The notes under the pieces are model-generated. The model was not told where the DNA came from, did not search any database, and saw nothing but the letters and a program-made list of their open reading frames with translations. A program made the translations under genes and the position numbers. Shown here piece after piece: positions 1-5,929 of a DNA stretch of 42,571 nucleotides (the first letter of the stretch is position 1; the number at the start of each line of letters is the position of its first letter). The stretch comes from Scatosoma sp045576335 (GTDB lineage: Bacteria; Bacillota; Clostridia; Christensenellales; Borkfalkiaceae): contig JAZNGH010000005.1 in the NCBI GenBank assembly GCA_045576335.1, forward strand, positions 1 to 42,571, read 5' to 3'.

Positions 1-717
1 AAGATGCTTGCAGAGAACATACTGCGCCTGGTTGGTGTCCTGATACTCGTCTACAAGCACATAACGGAACTTGTTCTGATAATATTCCAAAACATCGGGG
101 AATGTGCGGAGTAGCTCCACGGTTTTGACTATCATATCGTCAAAATCAAGTGCATTCAGCGCCTGCATCTGCGCCTCATAGCGTAAAAATACACGGGCGG
201 TTATCTGAAGCATTGGGTCAGCGCCCGCTTCTTCGGAATATTGCTGTGCGGTCTTCAACTCATCCTTAGCCTTTGAAATGCTTGAAGCAATGGCTTTTGC
301 ATCATAGCGTTTTTCATCAACACCCAGATCTCTGAGTATAGAGATTATAAGCTTTTTCTTGTCATCCTCGTCATAGATGGCAAAGTTGCTTGAGTATCCC
401 AATTTGGTAATATGGGAGCGGAGTATTCTCGCACAGCAGGAATGGAAGGTGTGCGCCCAGATATCTGCACCTTCAGCACCGCAGGCAACATTAAGTCGCT
501 CGCGCAATTCACCCGCCGCCTTGTTGGTAAAGGTAATGGCAAGGATTGCCGAAGCGGGCACGCCAAGCTCCTCGATAATGTACGCGATACGCGAGGTGAG
601 CACGCGCGTTTTTCCGCTGCCCGCACCCGCAAGCACCAAAACCGCGCCCTCCGTTTGTAAAACGGGTTTTATCTGCTCTGCATTAAGTTTCTCAAAAATT
701 TCGTCCATTTGTGTCAT
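1..717 (-). CDS. pcrA: ATP-dependent DNA helicase PcrA/UvrD, N-terminal part (runs off window)
   Basis: These are the first 239 codons of a superfamily 1A DNA helicase; the rest lies beyond the window start. The Q-motif (LNAEQ, residues 11-15), the Walker A loop AGAGSGKT (30-37), motif Ia (ITFTNKAA) and the Walker B/motif II VDEYQDTN near the end of the visible part are all intact. Family knowledge: PcrA/UvrD unwinds DNA 3'-5' in nucleotide excision repair, plasmid replication and RecA clearance. I chose the ATG at 715-717; a second ATG three codons in (705-707) is possible. Neither has a clear Shine-Dalgarno sequence, and a good promoter sits so close upstream that the transcript may be leaderless. 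PcrA is inferred over Rep only from the Gram-positive context. Confidence 0.93.
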   Translation of the reverse strand, partial: MTQMDEIFEKLNAEQIKPVLQTEGAVLVLAGAGSGKTRVLTSRIAYIIEELGVPASAILAITFTNKAAGELRERLNVACGAEGADIWAHTFHSCCARILRSHITKLGYSSNFAIYDEDDKKKLIISILRDLGVDEKRYDAKAIASSISKAKDELKTAQQYSEEAGADPMLQITARVFLRYEAQMQALNALDFDDMIVKTVELLRTFPDVLEYYQNKFRYVLVDEYQDTNQAQYVLCKHL

Positions 718-723
718 AGCTAT

Positions 724-753
724 ATTATAGCACAAGCTTTATCCTTTTGGCAA
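724..753 (-). promoter_or_regulatory. Sigma-A promoter of the helicase gene
   Basis: On the minus strand a TTGCCA -35 (748-753), an 18-base spacer and a consensus TATAAT -10 (724-729) precede the helicase gene. The -10 ends only six bases before the first ATG, so the predicted transcription start falls at or next to the start codon. Confidence 0.6.
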
Positions 754-760
754 GCGACTT

Positions 761-1165
761 TCAAGCTTTTTCTAGCAAGGTTTCAAATTCACATTCCCTT
801 CTGAACCGTTCCAACGCGCGCAAGTATTTTTCGCTTAAAGAGAGGGTATAGCGTTGCTTTTCCTCGTAGGACAGGGTGTCGTAATAGGGCTTGTCCGTAA
901 GTCTGCCGATTGCGTCGCTCACCTCGCCGTCCGAAAGGAGCATTTGCTTTACTTTGAGATAAAACTCATCCTCCTTCTCGCCCGAAATTTTTGCTGTTAC
1001 CTGTGCCGTGAAATACCGCCCCGCCTTGCTTTCGTTGACGCCCTGTTCCCGCGCAAGCTCTAATTTTTTGTCCATATCCTCTTTACATTCCGTCCAAAAC
1101 CCGTTTTTAATACGGGATTTTGCGCGTCTTGCTTCGTCCTTTAACGTACGGTTTTCGTTTGACAT
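761..1165 (-). CDS. Small charged protein of unknown function
   Basis: This is a 134-residue, strongly charged, mostly helical-looking protein rich in Lys, Arg and Glu, with no signal peptide or membrane segment. I do not recognise a family. The reading frame stays open further upstream to 1237, but that extension would run through the rpsU terminator, and the ATG at 1163-1165 has a strong AGGAGG six bases ahead, so this start is preferred. It lies downstream of rpsU, beyond that terminator. It is not the YqeY/GatB-like protein that often follows rpsU in Firmicutes, since the YqeY signature is absent. A soluble cytoplasmic protein is all that can be inferred. Confidence 0.7.
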   Translation of the reverse strand: MSNENRTLKDEARRAKSRIKNGFWTECKEDMDKKLELAREQGVNESKAGRYFTAQVTAKISGEKEDEFYLKVKQMLLSDGEVSDAIGRLTDKPYYDTLSYEEKQRYTLSLSEKYLRALERFRRECEFETLLEKA

Positions 1166-1224
1166 ACTCTGCCTCCTTTTTTCTCGCCGACCTTTTTCGA
1201 CGGTAATTTCCCATTTTCGACAAT

Positions 1225-1255
1225 GAAAAAAGCTCACGGATTCGTGAGCTTTTCT
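1225..1255 (-). terminator. Rho-independent terminator after rpsU
   Basis: A perfect ten-base stem with a four-base loop (arms 1229-1238 and 1243-1252) is followed on the minus strand by a T-run at 1225-1230. It starts just past the rpsU stop codon. Confidence 0.85.
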
Positions 1256-1259
1256 TTCG

Positions 1260-1436
1260 TTAGTTTCTGCTTCTCTTACGAGCGGCTTCCGACTTCTTTT
1301 TTCTTCTTACGGAAGGCTTTTCATAGAATTCTTTTTTTCTCAAATCGCCGATAATACCGTCGCGGGAGCACTTTCTCTTGAAACGACGCAACGCGCTTTC
1401 CACGTTTTCGTTTTCACCTACTCTTACCGTAGACAT
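1260..1436 (-). CDS. rpsU: 30S ribosomal protein S21
   Basis: This encodes a 58-residue ribosomal protein S21, a small basic component of the 30S subunit. The N-terminal beta-alpha pattern with ENVESALRRFKRKC and the Lys/Arg-rich tail ending KKKSEAARKRSRN are typical of the family, as is the length. The ATG at 1434-1436 is chosen because AAAGGCGGTG lies nine bases upstream and the product then starts in the usual way (MSTVRVGENE). An in-frame TTG extension to 1484 has no family support and begins almost at the predicted transcription start. It is flanked by a near-perfect promoter and a strong terminator, so it is probably monocistronic. Confidence 0.96.
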   Translation of the reverse strand: MSTVRVGENENVESALRRFKRKCSRDGIIGDLRKKEFYEKPSVRRKKKSEAARKRSRN

Positions 1437-1484
1437 ACCTTTTTTCACCGCCTTTGCACACAAGCATTTTTTATTTACCACCAA

Positions 1485-1513
1485 ATTATAGCAAGAAAAG
1501 CGTATGATGTCAA
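1485..1513 (-). promoter_or_regulatory. Consensus sigma-A promoter of rpsU
   Basis: On the minus strand TTGACA (1508-1513), a 17-base spacer and TATAAT (1485-1490) match the housekeeping consensus exactly, as expected for a ribosomal protein gene. The predicted leader is about 40 bases. Confidence 0.85.
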
Positions 1514-1581
1514 GTCTTTTTTCGCCGTTTTTTTGGCTTTTTTAGGAAATTTTTAACAAGGAGCATACGCTCGGGCTTTCC

Positions 1582-2202
1582 TCACGCCAACGGCTTGAAA
1601 TCTTCCTTGGGATGCTTGCACCAAGGGCATAAAAATCCCTCGGGGAAATCCTCGCCCTCGTGTACGTAACCGCACACCGTGCACACCCATTTTTTTACGC
1701 CGCCCTCTTCCGCTTTTTGCGCGGCGGGCTTGGGCTTGATATGGCTTTGATAGTATTCGTACGTCACCGATTTTTCACTCGAAAGCGTTTTCGCCTCCGT
1801 CACTTCTGCAACGAACAGCGTATGCGTGCCGTAATCGAGCGCGTCCACCACCCTTGCGGAGAGCACGGCGTTGGCATTTTCGGGCAAATAATATAAGCCG
1901 TTTTCCGTCTTGGGATAGGTCTTTCCCGCAAATTTATCGGTATCTCTGCCCGAACAGAAACCGAACTGCTTAAAGACGTCAAACGGCGTGCTTTCGGTTA
2001 AAATAGACACGTTGAAAATCCCCGTTTTACGAAGTAACGTTTCCGAATAGTTGGTCTTGTTCACGAAGACTACGATACGCTTCGGTTCGTCCGTGAGCAT
2101 AGATACCGTATTCACGATACAGCCGTTTTGCTTCTCCCCGTCCGTCGTCGTCAACATAAACAACCCGTACGTGATTTTGAACATTGCTTCTCTTTCTATC
2201 AT
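1582..2202 (-). CDS. Flavin reductase-rubredoxin fusion (high-molecular-weight rubredoxin type)
   Basis: This is a 206-residue two-domain redox protein. Residues 1 to about 150 form a flavin-reductase-like FMN-binding split barrel (early GCIVNTVSM segment, later FCSGRDTDKFAG). Residues about 168-206 form a rubredoxin domain with CTVCGY and CPWCKHP supplying the four iron ligands; the second knuckle reads CPWCK, not the usual CPxCG. Family knowledge: such fusions (Hrb in Moorella) pass electrons from NADH to partners such as flavodiiron proteins or superoxide reductase. The superoxide reductase gene lies directly upstream on the same strand, so service as its electron donor is a reasonable inference. 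The ATG at 2200-2202 has AAAGGAG seven bases upstream; an in-frame ATG six codons later is weaker. Confidence 0.9.
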   Translation of the reverse strand: MIEREAMFKITYGLFMLTTTDGEKQNGCIVNTVSMLTDEPKRIVVFVNKTNYSETLLRKTGIFNVSILTESTPFDVFKQFGFCSGRDTDKFAGKTYPKTENGLYYLPENANAVLSARVVDALDYGTHTLFVAEVTEAKTLSSEKSVTYEYYQSHIKPKPAAQKAEEGGVKKWVCTVCGYVHEGEDFPEGFLCPWCKHPKEDFKPLA

Positions 2203-2227
2203 TTCGATTTCTCCTTTTGATATCCGT

Positions 2228-2257
2228 ATTTTATGCAGTCACGCCCGCGCCGAGCAA
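2228..2257 (-). promoter_or_regulatory. Possible promoter of the rubredoxin-fusion gene
   Basis: On the minus strand TTGCTC (2252-2257), an 18-base spacer and TAAAAT (2228-2233) lie 26 bases before the start codon, just inside the edge of the palindromic element. The -35 is imperfect, so this is tentative. Confidence 0.35.
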
Positions 2258-2258
2258 G

Positions 2259-2381
2259 AAAAAATAAGCAAGACGCGAGCAAGACAAGGCGCGCGAGGCT
2301 TTTCGACGGGAGTTTACTATGCGTAAACGAGCAAGAAAAACGTAGCGCAACGAAGTATTGCGAAGCGTATTCTTATTTTTT
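2259..2381. repeat. 123-bp imperfect palindromic intergenic element
   Basis: The outer ends are exact inverted copies (AAAAAATAAG at 2259-2268, CTTATTTTTT at 2372-2381), and an inner exact pair GTTTAC/GTAAAC (2312-2317 and 2323-2328) shares the same centre at 2320. Between them the arms are related but degenerate. The element fills the gap between the superoxide reductase and rubredoxin genes and touches the former's stop codon. It could fold as a long hairpin in RNA and end superoxide reductase transcripts, or be a REP/MITE-like dispersed repeat. No second copy was noticed in this window. Confidence 0.65.
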
Positions 2382-2730
2382 AACTTCTCCAAAGACCGTG
2401 GAGATTACAATAAGCATACACCGCCACAAGCTGATCTCCGTCCGCAAGCGAGAACGTGCAAACGGGCGCGTCCCCAGCTTTGAGATATTTCACTTGATAG
2501 CCCTGTGCCGTTTCGATTGCCACCCATTCGATAAGATGCTCTTCCGTCATAGGATGCGAAACGCTGCCAACGTCCACCTTCACCTGTTTACACTTCTTGC
2601 TCACTACGGGCACGTGCTTTTCTTGCGCCGCATCCGTCGAGCCTGCAACCAATTCTTTCCAACCCTCTAATTTAAGTTCCTCACGGCTAATAACCGTCTT
2701 TTTGCATTTTTCACATTGATATACCTTCAT
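2380..2730 (-). CDS. sor: Superoxide reductase (desulfoferrodoxin-type)
   Basis: This is a 116-residue superoxide reductase, which reduces superoxide to hydrogen peroxide without making oxygen and is typical of anaerobes. The Fe(His)4Cys centre is complete: His39 in EKHVP, His59 and His65 in HPMTEEH, Cys108 and His111 in CNLHG. The N-terminus keeps only the first Cys pair of a desulforedoxin domain (Cys6, Cys9); the usual CC pair is missing, so the second iron site is probably absent. Two in-frame ATGs lie three bases apart from each other; AAGGAG is one base from the first and seven from the second, so the second (2728-2730) is chosen. It has its own promoter with overlapping palindromes and probably takes electrons from the downstream rubredoxin fusion. 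Confidence 0.93.
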   Translation of the reverse strand: MKVYQCEKCKKTVISREELKLEGWKELVAGSTDAAQEKHVPVVSKKCKQVKVDVGSVSHPMTEEHLIEWVAIETAQGYQVKYLKAGDAPVCTFSLADGDQLVAVYAYCNLHGLWRS

Positions 2731-2750
2731 TTTCATTCTCCTTAATTTTT

Positions 2751-2775
2751 ATTATTGAGATTTAATCTCAATAAT
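2751..2775. promoter_or_regulatory. Perfect 25-bp palindrome at the transcription start of the superoxide reductase gene
   Basis: Twelve-base perfect arms flank one central base. It directly abuts the -10 element and covers the predicted transcription start, a position where a bound repressor would block initiation. A PerR- or Fur-family operator is the natural guess for this gene, but the sequence does not fit the standard PerR box closely. It could also form a 5' RNA hairpin. Confidence 0.7.
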
Positions 2776-2804
2776 AGTATAGCATATTCAAATATGCTTG
2801 TCAA
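2776..2804 (-). promoter_or_regulatory. Sigma-A promoter of the superoxide reductase gene, with a palindrome filling the spacer
   Basis: On the minus strand TTGACA (2799-2804), a 17-base spacer and TATACT (2776-2781) make a strong promoter. The spacer region is itself a perfect inverted repeat, AGCATATT/AATATGCT with a two-base centre (2781-2798), adjacent to but different from the palindrome at 2751-2775. Confidence 0.8.
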
Positions 2805-2829
2805 CAGTTTTTGCAAAAAAATCAAAATT

Positions 2830-3633
2830 TTACCGTGTGTATTTATATAAAATTTCGTCGATATACTCGCAAGCGGTTTTAAGCTCTTGTTCCTTGCCGT
2901 AATCTTGGATATACACTTCTATCAACAGCGCGCCGTCAAAGCCGATATCCTGCAAACGTTTTACGAGCGTTTGGAAATCGAACGTACCCTTCCCGGGCAA
3001 GCACATACGCCCATTCTCGTCGATATCGGAGATATGCACGTATTTAAGCCTTTCCCCCATTTCCTGTAAATACTGCTCGTAGGGCTGCCCTGAAATTCGC
3101 GCCTGCTTGATATCCAACACCCCGCACAAATCGGGTAATTCCTTTTTTATGCGTTCAAACACGCCCACGCGGTTATACGTAGACCATTCCACGTTTTCAA
3201 GGCACAGCGTGACGTTCTTGCTTTTGCAAGCGGTGATGATCCCGTCAAAGCCTCTAATCATAGCCTCAAAATCGTCCCTTTCCCCCGAACGGGAAGCGCG
3301 TTTTACCCGTGCCGTACCGTGAAAGGTGTAATAGGGTGCCCCCAAAATATTCGCACAGTCCAAGACCTTATCCAGCCACGCGTACGCGTCGCTTCGAACA
3401 CGCGGGTGCATATTGAAAAGCTGTGGCTCGAACTGTGTATTGAGAATATGCACGGAATTAACTTCAACGCCCTCCTTTCGGGAAGCGAGCAAGCGCGCAA
3501 AATTGGGTTCGTACTCGGAAAAAGAGGTCAGGAAAACCTCGGCATTTTCCACGCCGAGCGTATGCAAAAGCGGCAAAGCCTCCTCGTTATTCTTCCGCAA
3601 AAACAGCGAAGCCGTCGAAACACCCGTTTTCAT
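2830..3633 (-). CDS. Sugar phosphate isomerase/epimerase family protein (AP endonuclease 2-like TIM barrel)
   Basis: This is a 267-residue TIM-barrel protein of the xylose isomerase/AP endonuclease 2 superfamily. Characteristic metal-site segments are visible: FHGTARV, CLENVEW (Glu ligand), GVLDIKQA (Asp ligand), YVHISDID (His/Asp) and LIEVYIQD (Glu). The family includes sugar epimerases, isomerases, inosose dehydratases and endonuclease IV, so the substrate is unknown. The start ATG follows the nitroreductase stop codon with one base between, so translation is probably coupled. It is the last gene of the operon that starts with the PaaI-type thioesterase. No signal peptide is present. Confidence 0.85.
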   Translation of the reverse strand: MKTGVSTASLFLRKNNEEALPLLHTLGVENAEVFLTSFSEYEPNFARLLASRKEGVEVNSVHILNTQFEPQLFNMHPRVRSDAYAWLDKVLDCANILGAPYYTFHGTARVKRASRSGERDDFEAMIRGFDGIITACKSKNVTLCLENVEWSTYNRVGVFERIKKELPDLCGVLDIKQARISGQPYEQYLQEMGERLKYVHISDIDENGRMCLPGKGTFDFQTLVKRLQDIGFDGALLIEVYIQDYGKEQELKTACEYIDEILYKYTR

Positions 3634-3634
3634 T

Positions 3635-4156
3635 TTATTCCACGTAGTATACCCAGCGTTCCTTTCTGGGCTTTTTTGCGGGAACGGTAGCGGGATACCC
3701 CACGATACAGTTCCCTATCCCCTCGTACTCGCCCTCGATACCGAGGTCTTTCAATATTTGCTTCCCCTCGTCCGTTTCAAAGGTTTCCTTTGCGCGGTGT
3801 ATCCAGCACGCGCCAAGCCCCAAAGAATGTGCGGCAAGCAACATATTTTCCATCACGAGCGAGCCGTCGTAAACGTGTGTAGGCACGCTTTTATCCGCCA
3901 AAACGACGAGCACGACGGGCGCGCCGTAAAACGGGTCAACGCGCTTGAACGGGTCCTTTCCCGCATTGAGATAGGACAGTTTATCCCGAATTTCCTTGTT
4001 CGTAACCGCCAAGATAATGGGCGATTGCTTGTTCAAGCCCGTCGGTGCGTGCGTACCCGCCTCGACGATTTTTTCAATCAGCTCCTTGGCAACAGGCGTT
4101 GCCTGATAGCTTTTTACGCTCACGCGGCTGTTGATAATATCCAAAAATTCCCGCAT
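3635..4156 (-). CDS. Nitroreductase family FMN protein
   Basis: This is a 173-residue nitroreductase-fold flavoprotein, expected to bind FMN and use NAD(P)H. The N-terminal R-x-S-V-K-S-Y segment, the APTGLNKQSP loop and the LGLGACWIHRA stretch are typical of the short Firmicute subfamily. Its physiological substrate cannot be predicted. An AAGGAG ribosome binding site lies inside the last codons of luxS, and the start falls four bases after the luxS stop, so the two are tightly linked in the operon. Confidence 0.9.
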   Translation of the reverse strand: MREFLDIINSRVSVKSYQATPVAKELIEKIVEAGTHAPTGLNKQSPIILAVTNKEIRDKLSYLNAGKDPFKRVDPFYGAPVVLVVLADKSVPTHVYDGSLVMENMLLAAHSLGLGACWIHRAKETFETDEGKQILKDLGIEGEYEGIGNCIVGYPATVPAKKPRKERWVYYVE

Positions 4157-4160
4157 CTTT

Positions 4161-4622
4161 TCACTCCTTATACCGTAAGTTTTCTTCTTTCCAACCCTCT
4201 AAAACGGCGTACATATCCGCCGCGACCGCCTTTGCGCCCAAAAGGTCGTGGTCGAGATAATTTCCACATTCCCGAGGGGTATTCCCGGGGATTTCCCCCG
4301 TAAAATCACGGATAAACCGCATACTTTCTTGCACCAAAGCGATTGCTCTGCTATGCGAAATCCCGTCGCGCACGAGCAGATAAAAACCCGTTCTGCAACC
4401 CATAGGCCCGACGTAAATAACGTCTTTCCCTGCCTCGCTGTTGCGGGCAAAGGTCGCAAACAAATGCTCGATTGTATGTGCCGCGCTCATAGACAAATAA
4501 TCCCCGCCGTTGGGACGTTTCATACGAATATCGTACGTAACCACGTCGCCGTCTATGCGTGAAATATACATTCCCTTTTCCAAGGTGTCGTGATTGACGG
4601 TAAAGCTTGCAATTTTTTTCAT
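4161..4622 (-). CDS. luxS: S-ribosylhomocysteine lyase LuxS
   Basis: This is a 153-residue LuxS, which cleaves S-ribosylhomocysteine to homocysteine and DPD, the precursor of autoinducer-2, within the activated methyl cycle. The metal-site HTIEH (His49, Glu52, His53) and Cys119 in RECGNY are present, as is the catalytic Cys76 in GPMGCRTGFY. The length is normal. The start overlaps the end of the ATP-grasp gene by four bases (ATGA), so it is translationally coupled. No methionine-cycle partner (pfs, metE/K) is next to it; placement among aromatic-acid genes is unusual. Confidence 0.97.
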   Translation of the reverse strand: MKKIASFTVNHDTLEKGMYISRIDGDVVTYDIRMKRPNGGDYLSMSAAHTIEHLFATFARNSEAGKDVIYVGPMGCRTGFYLLVRDGISHSRAIALVQESMRFIRDFTGEIPGNTPRECGNYLDHDLLGAKAVAADMYAVLEGWKEENLRYKE

Positions 4623-5503
4623 TCCGATATTTCCTTATAAATATGTTTTGCATACGCCGCCGCGACGTTTACGCCCGTAACGCGTTCCACACCGCCGAAA
4701 AAGGCGTTGGAATTAACCTCGCAAACGATCGGCGCGTCCTTTTCCCCGAACAAAATATCAATCCCGCAATAATCCAAAGCTAACAGCGCGGCTACCCGTT
4801 CGCAAACGGTGCGCGTTTCGTTGGAAAGCTCGTACGCGCTCCCCACGCCGCCAAGCTCTATATTGCTTCTGAAATCGGTATCTGAACGCCGAAGCATTGC
4901 CGCTTGCACCTTTCCGCCCACGACGATTACGCGCAAATCCTTGCCCACGCTCGTTTGCACCGTAGCTTGAAAAAGGTGCGGACGGCATTTGAGCATTTCC
5001 GCTATACGCGAAAGCTCCTCACGGTTTTTCGCCATATACACGCCCTTACCTAGCGACCCGAAGCTTTCCTTGACGATTACGGGATAGCCAAGCTCGCTTT
5101 CAATACGCGCAAGCGTTTCTTCTCTTATGCGTTCGGTCGGCTCGTAGCAAAGCAATCCCGCAAGCGTTTTCGCCATAGGCACGCCGTTGCCCGCAAGGGT
5201 GATATACGTCTGCATTTTATCGTCGCAAACGCGGATCGCCTCGTGCCTGTTAAACAGGCGCAAGCCCGCTTTTTCAAGCATTTCCGAGGTGTATTTATCC
5301 TTATCCAAGTACACGCAAAACGCGTATTCTTTCGTAAGGCTTTCCTTAATATCGCATCCTGAAATATGCGCGAAAAACCCGTCGTTGCGACGGATATCCG
5401 TTTCAACGCCGAGTTTTTCAAGCTCTTCCTTCATACGAGCCGCTTGCGAGAATTGCGACTGCAATTTCAAATATGCGTTTATGAGTATCAACCCTTTTTT
5501 CAT
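4619..5503 (-). CDS. RimK-like ATP-grasp ligase
   Basis: This is a 294-residue ATP-grasp enzyme resembling the RimK/LysX/glutathione-synthetase-like ligases that join an amino acid or amine to a carboxylate via an acyl-phosphate. Visible ATP-grasp features are CDDKMQTYITL, PVIVKESFGSLGKGVYMA (glycine-rich loop), LRVIVVGG, the metal-binding IVCEVNSNAFFGG near the C-terminus and DYCGIDILF. The substrate is unknown; a peptide tail, a cofactor or a small-molecule amide are all possible. The ribosome binding site is weak. It sits 12 bases after the ACT-domain gene and overlaps luxS by four bases. Confidence 0.87.
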   Translation of the reverse strand: MKKGLILINAYLKLQSQFSQAARMKEELEKLGVETDIRRNDGFFAHISGCDIKESLTKEYAFCVYLDKDKYTSEMLEKAGLRLFNRHEAIRVCDDKMQTYITLAGNGVPMAKTLAGLLCYEPTERIREETLARIESELGYPVIVKESFGSLGKGVYMAKNREELSRIAEMLKCRPHLFQATVQTSVGKDLRVIVVGGKVQAAMLRRSDTDFRSNIELGGVGSAYELSNETRTVCERVAALLALDYCGIDILFGEKDAPIVCEVNSNAFFGGVERVTGVNVAAAYAKHIYKEISE

Positions 5504-5515
5504 ATTACGCTTATT

Positions 5516-5917
5516 TTACAGTATTTTTGCACCCGCTTTTTCAAGCAACGCAACCGCCTTTTCGGGCGTACCCGTCTTAAAGCCGATTTGCGCGTGTCCG
5601 TCCTTGCCCGCAAACGAATACATATATTCGATATTCACGCCGCCCTCGTACAATTCGATAAGCAGCTGTGCAAGCGCGCCCGATTTATCGGGTACTTCGA
5701 TACCGACCAGCTCCACGATAGAGGACAAAAAGCCCGCGTTTTTGAGCGTAGCCAACGCCTTTTCGTTGTCGTCGGTGAGCATACGCAAAATGCCGAATTC
5801 CTTGGTATCCGCAATGGAGATGGAGCAAAGGTTTACCCCCGCATCCTTCAACACCTTACAACATTCGCTCACTCTGCCCTCTCTGTTTTCCAAAAATACC
5901 GCCACCTGTTTTATCAT
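5516..5917 (-). CDS. Tandem ACT-domain protein
   Basis: This is a 133-residue protein made of two ACT domains, at about residues 3-65 (KQVAVFLENREGR, GVNLCSISIADT) and 70-133 (VGIEVPDKSGALAQLL, GGVNIEYMYSF). ACT domains bind amino acids and regulate enzymes. Proteins like this commonly sit beside phenylacetate-CoA ligase and indolepyruvate oxidoreductase genes, as here, so sensing an aromatic amino acid or related ligand is a fair inference. There is no enzyme domain. The start has a strong AAGGAGGG that overlaps the paaK stop region. Confidence 0.93.
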   Translation of the reverse strand: MIKQVAVFLENREGRVSECCKVLKDAGVNLCSISIADTKEFGILRMLTDDNEKALATLKNAGFLSSIVELVGIEVPDKSGALAQLLIELYEGGVNIEYMYSFAGKDGHAQIGFKTGTPEKAVALLEKAGAKIL

Positions 5918-5929
5918 ATTTATCCCTCC

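Noticed and set aside
1166..1237. In-frame N-terminal extension of the protein at 761-1165
   Set aside because: It would run through the rpsU terminator hairpin, and a much better start with AGGAGG is at 1165.
2751..2775. Calling the palindrome a PerR box
   Set aside because: The arms do not fit the usual seven-one-seven PerR consensus closely enough; only a generic operator is reported.
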